From Glandiceps talaboti (Eukaryota; Hemichordata; Enteropneusta; Spengelidae), in the NCBI RefSeq assembly GCF_964340395.1, contig NC_135565.1:21290709-21354708 (forward strand): a stretch of DNA of 64,000 bases, in the 5' to 3' direction. Of this stretch, positions 33,930 to 48,300 are shown in pieces. The first letter of the stretch is position 1, and every line of letters begins with the position of its first letter. The notes below the pieces were generated by a model. That model worked only from the letters and a program-made list of their open reading frames with translations. It had not been told where the DNA came from and did not search any database. The translations under genes were made by a program, and so were the position numbers.

Positions 33930-34535
33930 TGCTGGTTGGTATCAGAAAGGGTATACTTTTCATGAGGTGGTGGTATGAGAATGGGTCGGGTGAATCAAAA
34001 CTGGCGTTAATTAACAGAGACTATGCAGTCAATCCTGGAAGCGTTTCAACCTGGTGTATCCACCTTCAAAACTTCCGTACTCTCGTCGCTCATGCTACAC
34101 AATGTGTGAAGGGGGGGGGGGGGGAGATGGGGTTCCGAACTTGGACAAAGTTCATCCTGGTTGTACTGTAGTTGGGTTAGAGATAACCAGCCGTGTGGTT
34201 GTTACGTACAAGTTGGAACCCTTAAAATGTTGGGTTGGTTTGAGTAGGGAAACTATTGGCGATACATTCCCGGATGGGTAATAGTTGACCCTTCTTCTAG
34301 GTGAACGTTTCGAAACCAGCTATAGGGTTCTCTTCATCAGTCGCAGTTGTTGTGATAAATTCACCTTCCCATATTTGTTTGCCCAGAGTTTACTCGTATT
34401 GTTCATCAAGTAGAGATGCCAGTATTTCAACATTCCTATTATCTAGTTTTTTTCCTCTAGATTTTTAAATGCTTTTATTTAGTGTTGACTGATTTGTCCT
34501 GCTGGTTGGTATCAGAAAGGGTATACTTTTCATGA
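33930..34535. repeat. 37-bp direct repeats bracketing ~530 bp (possible retroelement fragment)
   Basis: tgctggttggtatcagaaag and the next 17 bases recur exactly at 33930 and 34499. Between them lie a poly-G run (~34111-34123) and, on the minus strand at 34301-34345, a ctgatga...gaaac motif pair. No intact coding region. Only the first part is in unit B before the window ends. Confidence 0.6.
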
Positions 34536-34565
34536 GTTTTTGTTTCGCTTTTGTGCTATGATTAG

Positions 34566-34568
<3 letters not shown>

Positions 34569-34602
<34 letters not shown>
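34569..34602. repeat. Poly-T tract near the A/B junction
   Basis: 34-base uninterrupted T run ~90 bases left of the start of unit B homology; could be the reversed poly-A tail of a retrotransposed copy. Confidence 0.85.
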
Positions 34603-34604
<2 letters not shown>

Positions 34605-34940
34605 GATATAATTGATTTAATATCTCATTGTCTGCTATTAGTTATCGCATCTCGTACATGAGATATGTTAATGTAGGGATTGTATGCTGTTACATGTCAA
34701 ATTATAAGGTTAACTCATAATGATTTGTCATAGTGTTTGTTTATGGCTAAGATCAACACGCAATTGTTTTGTGGGCAGAGTTTATGGTAAACAAGAATAT
34801 ATGGTTTAGTCGTTTAGTCTGGGTCCCCTGTTGTGTACATCTCACACAAACTTTAAACGAAAATACCGCCTGAGAATTGTCATTGTACCTACTAGTGAAA
34901 CATTGTTGATCGGCTTACTGTGCAGTTTATCGATATTTAA

Positions 34941-37320
34941 AGGTGATTCAAAATGCTCAAAATCACTATTGCTATTTTGCTAGACGACATGTTTGTGAAA
35001 CGTATTCTGGTTTTAAAACTTTAAAAAAGCGTCTGCAAACACCTTAAAATAACCCTTTTTCAGTCAGTTCCCTTCGGATTTACTTCAAGAGTTTTCGGGT
35101 ATTTCCGGTCCCACCTAGACCATGGGATTTTATGACGTCATAGAGAGACATCGTTAGCACGTAGCTATATGACGAGTGTAGTCAACAGGTGAATACAACT
35201 CAACAGCATTGTGAAAAAATACATTGCCAGTGGTTGTAATAGACATCAGTAAACAAAAACTACAGCCTACATGTCTTATTAACATTTACTGATATTTACT
35301 CACACTTCCTGACTAATTGTCAGTGTCTGTGGGTATAAATGCTAAAATATTATGTCCCCATATTATGGCAAAATAAATCAAAATGGCTAGACTAGATATA
35401 CATAAACACTTGTAATGTCGGGTGTTTCATATTCAATGACTTTTATTTATCTGATTTTTTATCATTTGCTTAGAAGAAGCATTACAATGCCGTCGTGACG
35501 CATCGACGGCCGGGGTCGACGGCATATTTTAGCCTACTATACTCGTACTCGTGTCGCCTTTTATTTCATCTCAAATCAATATACTAGGTATTCGAATACC
35601 CATGGGAAGCTTCAAGAAGGCGTATCAGGACATGCAGTACCACAATATATTTGTTGGTTCCATAATACACTAATTGTTGATTTGCTTCAAGCATATGGAA
35701 TCACTCTCCGAGCCGTTGCATGTAAATGGAACTATGGCCGACCTAATTTTGTTGTCCATATATAAAATGAGAGTGACCTGTAAATGTTTCACAGTTTTCG
35801 TTGTGGTCTTGTATTGTCACATGTTTGGCCTGTGAACGCAAGTTTGCATCTATTATTTTCTGCCAGGGCTGTCTAGGGCGCGATACTCTAGTCCGAGTCT
35901 GAGACCCATGTAAAACATCAGAAACTCGCAGTCGGACTGAACAGAAGTAGGGCTCATCGACGTGTTGGGGACTCGAATTATTGTGTGTTTTTATCACGAT
36001 GTACATATTAATATTATATATTTGATTATCAGTAGGTGAGTAGTGTTGTCAAGTTTTGTTTCGCGGGCAGTCACCGTGGTCGCAGCAGTATATATACGTA
36101 TGAATAAGATAGTTCCGTGAGTTTCGCCGAACAAAGCTGAAGTAATGTAGGTACGTATTGGACTCGGAGAGCACATTCGGGTTGAATTTATCCACGTGTT
36201 GAAATAATCCATATTTATTAATTAGATATATTGCAAAAGTCGTACAGAAATAATGTCTCGAACTCAAACCAAACACTGAGAAATTGGACCGAAGCGAACG
36301 TGTCTAATATCTAGTTGCAGACTTTCTCTGATAACCATGTGCTGGGGTCACGACATTGATTGCCGACGTCAATATTGTCCAATCATATATACTATCATGA
36401 ACACATCGCGATATTTGATTTCTTGGTTTTCTAAATTGTATACTTCGAATACCATGATTCATTACAAAATTCTTCTAATGAATATTAAATAGGCTTGTTG
36501 TATGAAGTGATATCGCAGCAAGGGAAACCATACAAGTTTTCTTCCAGACGAGTTGCAAAAGTCATATAAATGATAACACGAAACTCACGAAATTTCGTAA
36601 TTCTTTACAATTTTTATTGCTGATAATATGAGTATACTAATAGCTAGTATATCTATTCGAGAGGAAATATGTTTACTTTCTTAATAAATGCGCCATTCAA
36701 AAGGCGACATCAGCGAGTACGAGCATAGTAGGCTAAACTATGCCGTCGATGTGTCATGTATGTTGATGGTATTGTGATGCTTCTTATCGGCAAATAATAA
36801 AAAAATAGATAAATGAAAGTCACTGAATGTGAAACACGTGACATTACAAGTGTTTATGTATATCTAGTCTATCCGTTTTCATTTATTTTGCCATAATATG
36901 GGGACATAATATTTTAGTATGTATACCCACAGACACTGACAATTAGTCAGGAAGTGTGAGTAAATATCAGTAAATGTTGGCTAATAAGACATGTAGACTG
37001 TAGTTTTTGTTTACTGATGTCTATTACAACCACCGGCAATGTATTTTTTCACAATGCTGTTGAGTTTTATTCACCTGTTGACTACGCTCGTCATAGGCTA
37101 CGTGCTAACGATGTCTCTCTATGACGTCATAAAATCCCGTGGTCTAGGTGCGACCGGAAATACCCGAAAACTCTTGAAGTAAATCCGAAGGGAAATGACT
37201 GAAAAAAGTCATTTTAAGGTGTTTGCAGACGCTTTTTTAAAGTTTTAAAACCAGTATTCATTTCACAAACATGTCGTCTAGCAAAATAGCAATAGTGATT
37301 TTGAGCATTTTGAAGCACCT
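34941..37320. mobile_element. Foldback element with ~620-bp inverted arms, unit B only
   Basis: Left arm 34941-~35560 and right arm ~36697-37320 are inverted copies (both start AGGTG and then TTCAAAATGCTCAAAATCAC) at high identity with small indels. TTAA sits at both outer ends (34937-34940, 37321-37324), consistent with a piggyBac-type target duplication. The 1.1 kb centre has only short ORFs with no transposase seen, so it is non-autonomous. Confidence 0.88.
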
Positions 37321-37324
37321 TTAA

Positions 37325-38022
37325 TGTTCAAACGGGGAAGTACTCCCTCGCACTGCTGTTCCAATCGTCAGTCTGTTCCATTTAAGACTACAACATTGAA
37401 TTAGCCGGCCAACTAGTTTCTTCTCAAACCATGTCTTCTACGAGGTACCGTACCGACTCGGACTGTGTAGAGTAGAACTCACAACGTAACATATGTATCT
37501 GATTCAACGAACGCCAAGCTAACCACTTGGTTGATTTTATTACATAACCAATCTCCGTCTTCGTCCCTTCTCAGATGGGCTAAAAACCCAACTTAAATAC
37601 ATTTCAAAGTTTACACTATTCTTAGAGTATGACGTATTCTTAAGTCTGATGAAAGGCATCATCTGAGATCTAACATCCAATCACCTTCTCTAAATTAGTA
37701 ATACAAGTTCACATCTCAAAGACCATAAAATAGCTGTGTAATATAATAATTATACTTCCAAAAAAATGAAGTTATGTAATGAAGTTCTAAACTTAACACA
37801 TCATGTCATATTAAAACTTGTTGACAGTTCAATCGTACCTGGTACCAACAATTCCGAAATAGCGATGTTGAGATGTCGAGGACCTATGTTGTTATGCAAC
37901 AGAATGTCACTGTATTTACACAGTATAAATGCTTTTTGACTTCAATTTAGAGTGATGAAAATTTACCAAAATATCCGGAATGGATATAATTTAGATCTGT
38001 GACTCGTAACATAAGTATAATA
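37325..38022. other. Non-duplicated ~700 bp to the right of the foldback element
   Basis: Present in unit B but not in unit A; together with the foldback element it makes up the 3.1 kb insertion. No coding or repeat signature recognised. Confidence 0.5.
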
Positions 38023-38936
38023 GCCATCACTCATGTTATGAACATACAGAGTTTGTAACTTCTCCGTGGTGTAAAACCAACTAGACTCATAGTAATGTGA
38101 GTAACTTTTAGTCACCACACAATCTTAAATACCCACCATTTGTACACATGTATTACCACACCATGCTCGAGAAACACTGTACCCAAAATGGCCAAGCTCA
38201 TAGGGTTTCACATTTATGATTTTTACATCAGAATTGTTGATGTTTACAAGTACATACCCGATTAGATGAATGTAATGTGAATATCCACCGATCGTCAATG
38301 GATCTTATACGTGTATTCGTCTTTATATATACTTGTACTGTTGCAAAAACTTACCACATGGACTCAGTGACCCAGGCGCTTAGTGCGCATGGCAGATGAC
38401 ATAGCATTTACCGCCCTCATCGACATAACACACAAAGAGTTATCATTCGTTTTCATGATCACAACCGACTGACTGCAGTGAACCATGTCAGCATGGTCAC
38501 ATTGGATAGTTATTGACTGACAACGAGAAATAATATGGACTTGAACACTGTTTGCTAATTACATTTAAATACCTATTTTAGACAAATTATTATGCCAGGT
38601 TTGTAGTAGATATTCTGGAGAGGTGATTTTATTAAAATATTCAATGTATATTCACACAGCTTGGTTGAACCGTGATTCTTAATACACAAAATAACAATTT
38701 AACTTCATAAGCCCAACATTGTTTGCTGTTTTCAGTTTCACCGAACTGAACCAAATGATAGTTTTGCTTCAAACATTGTGCTGGTAAAGAGAAGGAATCA
38801 AATTTGTACTTGACTATAACAAAAAGTCCAAAAAAACCAAAATCTCCAAGTTCCTCACGACTATAAGTTTTGGGAAATATAACATAGGCATGAAAAAAGT
38901 GAAAACATTTGATTTGAACAATTTCAATTTGATAAT

Positions 38937-38947
38937 AATAATAATGA

Positions 38948-39011
<64 letters not shown>

Positions 39012-39366
39012 TTAATAATGTTGGGTTTTTATATAGTGCTTTCCCACTCCGTGCTCAAAGCACTTTACAATTATTATCCCTGGCTCGGATCAGAATGGCA
39101 CAACGGCCCTTTATTCTTCCTCAACTCCCCGGGGAGCATACAATCCATTGCAGCCATTTAAAGCACATAGGATTAAAGCTTTCACATTGCAAACTACATC
39201 CTACCAGGTCCCCAATTATACAGCTGGGTTAACTGAGGCACATTCGTGGTTCAAATCTTGCCCAAGGACTTTAGCCACTCAGAAACAAACAGCACTCAGG
39301 AACAGGGCTCGAACCTGCAACCTGATGCCCAAGCTGATACCCCTAATGTTTACTGCCATGAATTAA
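38937..39366 (-). mobile_element. tRNA-derived SINE with (ATT)n tail, unit B
   Basis: Orthologue of the 9066-9535 element with a shorter ATT tail and a few SNPs (for example cactttac for cgctatac). Confidence 0.8.
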
Positions 39367-39506
39367 GATTTTAGGAATTCTTCAGTAACAGAGATTGAAG
39401 GGCTAACACATCAATGGTTCTAAACTTTGATATAATTTTTCTTAACTCAGTAAAACTTGTGCACTGTATCAACTTTGGCACCTAGATTTAAATCTAACTT
39501 TCATAG

Positions 39507-39909
39507 TTAACCTTCGACTTTTATTGTTTTTTCACTATCGCTTTCTTTAGATTTTGATATCTGTGTGATCTCTACAGATCTTTTGTCTGTAGATTTTCTC
39601 CCGCCATCGTTGGTTTCTTTTGACTGAATGCCATGAAGAACGCTTGTCAGCAGGATAGCTCCGTACAAATATGTCTGAAAAGAAAAGGTTTGATGAAAGT
39701 TTTCTAAATTCAGAATGAATCTGTCAGTAATGGAGAATGATAATGACTTCAAGCCAGATTTACAGAAAATATGTTTATTTCATCGACGTACAATACTGTT
39801 AATCTTAGCCACTGGAAGTACAAATTTACTTTATACTAGGTTTTTTGTTGTTACCATATGGAAGATGTGTATTAAGTTTCATTAGAATTCATGCGCTACA
39901 GTCAAACAC

Positions 39910-39944
<35 letters not shown>

Positions 39945-39963
39945 TACAGACATACAGACAGAC

Positions 39964-40034
<71 letters not shown>

Positions 40035-40359
40035 AGTATAACAATACACTCCCTTACAGGAGGTAAGCTAGGGTCACCCTAAGATTGAAGTTGAAAACAA
40101 TTACTCACATCAGACGTGTCGATCATTACATGGTACAAATCAATCTCTCCATGGTAGAATTTATACTTATGGAGTGTACCAACTGCTGAGTGTAAATCGT
40201 CCAGAATTTTATCATTGTCTTGTCTCAAGGCTTCCCATTCTGAAAATTCGGTTAGTTTTATCAGTTTGACTTCATTCATATTTGTATATATCGGTGTCCA
40301 ACCATGTCTTGATTTCTTTATCATTTTCAGCTGTTCCCGTTTAAAATCCTGTGGAAAAT
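39507..40359 (-). CDS. Receptor copy B exons 28-29: cytoplasmic tail and stop
   Basis: Exons 40109-40359 and 39507-39674. The kinase-loop-like [11 protein letters not shown] is kept; the last residues differ conservatively. Confidence 0.86.
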
Positions 40360-43300
40360 CTATAGAGATGGACACAAGGTAACAGTGCTTAATAGTTATA
40401 GAGGTGTTACAACATAATGTGTAAACCGTCCACCTGACTAACCCAACAAAATTATCCTTGACTAGCTAGGTTATTAATAGCAGGGCATTCGTGTCAATAC
40501 ATATCCTTTACATTACGGTCTTTTGGTTTCTTGGCGTGGATTTGAAATGTTTACAACAAGTGGGAAAATCATACCTCCTTCAATCTTCTTTCTAGCAAAA
40601 CGTTGAACCAGCTTTATCACTCTTCTTATGTCAATAAATGTATGATCGGGTGTCAAGAATGAGTAAAGCATAGGGTTGATCAGTGAATTTAGTGGTAACA
40701 CTACAACAGCAATCCATGAATAGACGACACCAGACATTTGAATACCAGCGACACCAATAAAACTGGTAATTATGATTGGTAACCAGTTGATTAAATCAGA
40801 ACCTATGATTAACATCACCATGATAAGCATTTTATCTTTGTTACGAGATCTTCGGTTTCCAGAGGCAGCTTTCCCAGATTTATTCTTAGCCTTCATAATG
40901 ATGATATAACATGCAATGATAATGATAATGCATACAATGTCTGTGATGGTGAATATTGCAATAGAGTACTCCCAACCAGGAGGTCTATCATGACGCAGAT
41001 GAAGTGGTAAGCAAACTGTGTTGTCTCCGTAGAAGTGTTCTCCAAAGTAGCTGATCTGGCTAACAGGTAACACTGCCAACAACAGATATACCGCTGCCCC
41101 TATACCAATAGCGGTACTGGCAACCTTTCTACTAATACGTATTTGTTTCATGGTATTACTAAGAACTATACAGCGTATGACGGACATGACAGTTAGTATA
41201 TAGAGTGACATTTGACTCGACACTGTAGCCAGAATTCCGAGGAATTTACACAAATTACTTCTGCGCCACCATATGTCATGTATTATATATTCATTTGAGT
41301 AGTACCTGTCAATGCTAGCCAGGGTTAACAAATACACACCCATGAGAGCATCTGTGACTGATATGATGAATACAATGAAATTGTCAGTAGATTTCAAACT
41401 GGGACGATTTTTAGCTTTCAGTCGCCAATATATGCAGTACAAATTTAAAGAAAACGATGCCACGCCAATTATCCAAGCACACACACGTACGCCATGGTTG
41501 GGTAGTAAGTCATTGCAGGATCGGAATACACTAGCTCTAGGTAGACACTCTGTGATTTCACCTCTTTTTATGCCAGCTACACAACAGAGGGCGTACTCAT
41601 CAGAATATCTTGAGCAAAAAGATAATAATAACGACAAAACTAATAAGAGGAGTATTAAACAAAGAACATTTGGCGATAATTTTGAAAGTGTGGTCATTGA
41701 TAGAACTTGAATACAATTATGACTATATGATATTACTTGATGATAAAGTTGGTATACCTGAGCGTGTTTTTTTAAGATAAAAAATAAAGTCGGAAAAAAA
41801 GAATATTCGCACAGAAAGTTAAAAAGAAAATTTTCGGAAATGGAACGAAATTGAAAACAAAAATAAATTCGTGATATGCATCAAAGTTGATGCTTGCACT
41901 TTAATGTAAATAAGAAATAGGTAGATTAATTCTTAATGAATAATTTCAAGTTATAATTTATGCGAAACTCTTTTTCAAAAAGGAAAATTCAACATGCTCT
42001 AAAGTTGCACTGACTTACAATTCTCTATAACTTCACTAAAAATAATCGTTAAATATGAATATAGATTGAGAAGCACACAATTACAATAATCATATTGTTA
42101 CTGTTCAGTTGTACATCGCTGTTGCTAAAACCTTAAACCACTCTTACACACGTGACTTACAAAGTTTGAAGAGCCACTAAATCAGCAAAGACATCCATAC
42201 CAAAATACATTATCTGGTTGTTCCGAAGATCACTGCAATACAAATATAAAGATATTGTATCAAGTTTACTTTTTTCAACTTTATCATGCTTTCAAATGAT
42301 GTGTTCAGAGAATGATGATACATTCAAATAAGTATCACCTTTATGGTCTATCTTGCATGTCACCAGGTTTTCTTTTTGATAACAGGCGTTCAAAGGTCAA
42401 ATTTAAAGATGCACATCGAGGGCTTTTACGACCGAGATAGTTATCCTCGGCTTTTGTTCGGCAACCCTCCGAGGGCAGATCCGAGGTCTTGTTACAAGAC
42501 TACACCTTTAACTGATTCAACACAAGTTATATTTAAATTTCATTGACGTCATCTTTTCTACTCGCTATGTGTTTTAGTTTGTACTTTGAACGTGGTGTTT
42601 ATCGTTTTCAACGCAATATAATTGCAGGGTTTCTTGTGAATTCATAGGACCCCAACGCCTGAAAGACAAAGACAATGCACCCATTATATCCACCGTATAT
42701 TATGCAAATGAGTATACTCACAGAAATACTAATCTCCCTAGGCTACTGAAGAAATGTCGAGACAGTGTCACCAGTCTGTTATTCAATAATATCCTGTAAA
42801 CAATAACACACAATTTTGACTCGTGAAAAGAACGAAACGTTTTTGCAGTAGAGCACAAATTATCGAAAACATTACAAAAAATTCAATAAGTATCATGATC
42901 CAAAATTTGTTCTTACAGATATAGAAGGTTTTTGAGATCACTGAACGTATCTTCTGGCAAAGTTACTTGTCCATTACTTGAAAAATTACTGAAAACAATT
43001 AAAACAAGAACATGTCACCCATAAATAACATTGACACGGTCAGATACTTTCATCCAACATAGAGATAACTGATGTGAGTAAGTCTAAGTGACGAAGTCTA
43101 AGGACATATCAAGCAGACATAATGTCACACAGATATATATAGATATATAGATGTATAAGTGTGCGTGCGTGAGTGTATTTAACACTACATGTACAAATGG
43201 TCATCGAAAAATATTCCCTACTCTCTCATAGTCCTCCAGACATGAATTTACGTTTTAAATTGTTTATAGAAGCAGTTCATAAGGTACATTGACTTGAATA

Positions 43301-43903
43301 ACAAAAACTTACAGGTATCCAAGGTGATGAAGGCCTTTGAATACTGGGTTTGTACTATTTCCATCGAATAGAAGATTTGTGGCAGTTCTGTCAATAATTG
43401 AATATGATGTAAATGGACTAAATATAAACCTTGATTACCGGGAAATGACATTATTTCGATTTCTTATTTGGGTTGTCGAATCTCGTTTGATGACTCTAAC
43501 CATCTAAAATGATCTAGCAGATATTACTTGAAAAATAATATACCAACGAAATCGGCATGACTCTGTATTTACACAAAAAGTCTTTTGGGTCTATATGCCA
43601 GTACAAAATACCCAAGTGTTGCTGTTATCATTTACAGACTGAGTAGATTATTGAAATAACGTAAATGGTACTAAATAAATATTTCACTGAGGCATATTAA
43701 GGGAACACCCAATTGGCTGATCAGAGAGTTAACCTGCATATAACTTACAGACTCCTTATTTCAGCGTGTAATTCATCCAAGAAAGTTGTCGACGTATTTT
43801 TGCAAATGACTTGAAAATCGACGCATGAACATCCTTGTGGGCATATGAAGTCTGGAATTTAACATACAAATTGGTCTAATATTTACACGTATTATGATTA
43901 TAT

Positions 43904-43942
<39 letters not shown>

Positions 43943-44135
43943 CTTATATATTTATATTTGTAAGTTGTATGATCATCAGAAATGCATATGAATGATGGCA
44001 TGTCATTGCTGTTAATATCTGGAATAAATCAAAGTAATTTTTTGCATGGAACAGAATTTTGTCTCAATGTTTTGTTATTTGTAATAATATATTCACTACG
44101 GCAATACTGATGAACAGGCATGATTCCTTAAATGT

Positions 44136-44192
<57 letters not shown>

Positions 44193-44429
44193 ACAGAAAT
44201 CACAAAATATATGTACAACTGCAGTTGTGTACAAACATCTCCATCCACACACGCACACACGCATACACTCATACATACATACATACATATATACATGCAT
44301 ACGCACGCACGCATACACACCCATACATACATACACGTAACATACATACATACATACATACATACATACATACATACATACATACATACATACACACAAA
44401 CATACACGTAACATACATACATACATACA

Positions 44430-44461
<32 letters not shown>

Positions 44462-45208
44462 CATACATACATATACATACATACATACATACATACATAC
44501 ATACATACATACATACATACATACATACATACATACACACACACAACTTTTAGTGTAAATTGTTCACTTACCACAGTATAGTTCATCATCACCGTGACTA
44601 CACTGTGGATTACCATCACAAATGTAGAACTGACTGACACAAATATTACTATCTCTACATTTATATGATCCAGCAGGGCATTTATATTCCACTGTCAAAT
44701 GATAAGGCAGGATATAAATATTGACTCAGTATAAAGTTCTCTATATATATGGGTAATATAATTATTAATTTAACATCTACTCTGTACTGGTAGACTATAT
44801 AAGAATATCACTGTTTTTGCAAAAGATGACTGTTTTATTTATTTCTTATAAATATTACCTACCACAAATATCCATGGTTTCATCCTCATTATTGAGACAG
44901 TCATCAACTCCATCACATAACCTATGAAGTGGAATGCAGTAGCTTCCAGGACACTTGTACGTATATGGTATACATTCAGTATCACCTTTCAATGTGAAAT
45001 AAATGCAATTGTTAAAACTTTCATTCATTCATTCATTCATTCATTCATTCATTCATTCATTCATTCATTCATTCATTTGTTCGTTTGTGTGTTCGTTCTT
45101 TCATTTCATTTTGTTCATTCATTCATCCATCCATCCATCCATCCATCCATCCATCCATCCATCCATCCATCCATCCATGCACATGCGCAAGCATGCACAC
45201 ACACACAC

Positions 45209-45241
<33 letters not shown>

Positions 45242-45256
45242 CACACATACACACAC

Positions 45257-45289
<33 letters not shown>

Positions 45290-45343
45290 CATACACACAT
45301 ACTGTCATACATACATACATACATACATACATACATACATACA

Positions 45344-45378
<35 letters not shown>

Positions 45379-48300
45379 TTTTCTTAACTTTGTACAATAG
45401 GCACTTCATTTACATTGCAATAGTTCAAACGTGCATGTTGTACATACCACAATCATTTAAATGTGATATATCACGGCATCCAATGAGATAGTCGTACACA
45501 TCATAATCTTGGAGACACCAGTGTACTGCATCTATACACATGCCATTATTACAACGGTTCTGATTTTCAGAACAGTTACTATGTGTTCCTGTAAATGAAG
45601 TATCATGGTGGAATCGTGTTATTGGATAGGTAAACGATACCATCAGATATGATAATGTTGTGTAGTAGAATAGAGTGTAGTCCATGCAATGGTGTACACA
45701 TAATGGATCCCAACATCAAATATTGTGACATTTAATAGTCAAAAGTGAATGAACCACAGATTTAATGAAACTAAATTTGTGTAATATTGTATCTCATCTT
45801 TGAACAAGTTACTGAAATCATCGACTGTTGTGTGACAATTGCCGAGATCAGCAACACTTTACTATTGCAATAAGTTAGTTCCTGAACTTTCATGGATACG
45901 ATAAATATGGCAGCCTTTTGTTCAAATTTGACAACGTCGCAAAGGCATCATAAATGTCCACTACGGTATGCAATCTCTGTTGTACTTATTTGAATAAATA
46001 AGGTTTGTGGATGATAGCTAAAGGTGTGACGGGGGGGGGGGGGGGCGCAACTCCCATCCGATAGCACTACTTTCTCTTTAAGGACCACGAAATTGTCACC
46101 TACCACAACCAGTTTCGTCCTCTGAATATCCATCCGCACAGTATACACAGTCTGTTATTACGTCACAGCGAAGAGACGGGGCTAAACATGTACCATCCAG
46201 ACACTCTATGGCGTTACACATTTCTAAAGATGTACATGTACACGTATGGACAATGTGGAATGTGATTAAAATCCAATATTGTGTACACGTCGCAATTTCA
46301 TTTTGGCTGTTACGTTTACTATCGTTTGTTCTTTTGTGAGAGCTTGTATGTAACATCGGATTTTAATCAGACTGAGACAATGTGAAGACAACACGTGAAG
46401 CCAATATGAAGGAGGTGTATGTAGAAAAAATATTGGTATGTGAATGATAGAAATTGCTACTTTAAAGCCTCCAAGCACTGTGGTAATTCTTTATGGTTTC
46501 AATTCTTATAGATTGAGCATCATTTATAACTGAAATGAGTGACATTTTATCAAATTCTTATTGAGCATCGTAAATAAATGAAAAGAAAGATGAAATACTA
46601 AGGAACATGTACCAATCAACGTGCGCTGTAAAAATTGTAACATAACATAACAAAATATTCATTTGCACACAAAATGTTGCAAAGTTTTATTTCCGGTTAC
46701 GGTAGATGTTAGATAGAGAACTATTTGATCATTTACTGCGTAGGTCACTCGTAAGCTATCCTTGTCCTTCATGCTTACAATAAAAATCGAATACGTACGT
46801 TTCTTTACGTGCATATATTCTAAATGAATAGACTATAAACAAGTGACAACACCAACAACACCACCACCACCACCACCACCACCACCACCACCACCACCAC
46901 CACCGACAACAACAACCTTTAAAATGATTAATATTATATCTGACCAATTTCTGTGCAGTTGTCTTCATCTGATCCATCTACACAGTCAGTCTTTATATCA
47001 CATCTATTGGTTGCATCTATACACTGTCCATTCAAACATGGATATAGCGTGGTTATATTACAAACCGCAGGTTCTAATAATAAAAGTAACAATGATTACA
47101 TAAATGGAATGTGTGTCGTATTGGACAATTAATTTTTCAGGGTAGAATAAACCTAACCTTAACAAAGCATAGTGCAAGTCTGTCCAAAGTGTTATATTTG
47201 ACAACAGAGTCATGGGGGAATATCGCTATGATAATGATGAGAATATCGCTATGGTATATTGCCATGGGAATGATGAGAATATTGCAATGAGTATGATGGA
47301 AATATTGTTGTGGAATATTGCTATGGGAATACTGGGAATATTGCTATGAGAATTATGGGAATATTGCGATGGAATGATGTTAATATTGATATTGGAATAT
47401 TGGAAATATTGCTTGTTAATATTGGTTACGATTCGCTGTGATACAACGCCCTAGTTTAGTCTAGATTTTATCAAAAGAGTCAATTCTAAACAATGTCTAT
47501 GATGTACAAATTCGATAAATTGAGCTTTCAGTGAAATAGTTGGAGACTACTAACCACATTGATCCTCGTCAGATCCGTCATTGCAATCATTATAGAAGTC
47601 ACAGTATTTGGAATATGATACACGCTGTCCATCATTACAATGAAACCATTGAGATGACGAATTATCTGAATGGAAAAATAAATTATTGATTGTAGGCTAT
47701 AAATATGCAAAGGCTATTCGTGAAAAGAAATGGATTAGTTGGTATGCAAAGTTATACCAACTATTTCAAATAGCAAACTCACAACCTGACACAAACTCAC
47801 TCACTAACTCATTTACTCACCCACCCACCCACCCACCCACTCACTCACTCACTCACTCACTCACTCACTCACTCACTCACTCACCCACCCACCCACCCAC
47901 CCACCCACCCACAAACCCACCCACCCACCCACCCACTCACTCACTCACTCACTCACTCACTCACTCACTCACTTACTCACTTGCTCTCTCACCCACCCAC
48001 CCAACCAACCACCCACCCATCCGCAATGCAATGGAGTATCTATTTGGTGTTTCTTGTCAATCGTGTGAAATTTATATGATATGAAATCATGCAATGCAAT
48101 GACTCTCCATACCAAAACCTCAGGAAAATACATCTATTTCCCACAGTGGGGTTCACTTTTAATCACTCAATAAATCAACAAATCGAAAATCATAGCTCTA
48201 AACATGTTCATGGCAGCTAAGTGCAGACAGACGATCCTTGAGTTTGATGTTCATAGCAACTTACCACATAAGAATGTGTCCATACTATAACAGCTGGCAG

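Noticed and set aside
35743-36006. 87-residue minus-strand ORF inside the foldback element.
   Set aside because: No transposase motif recognised and composition looks random.
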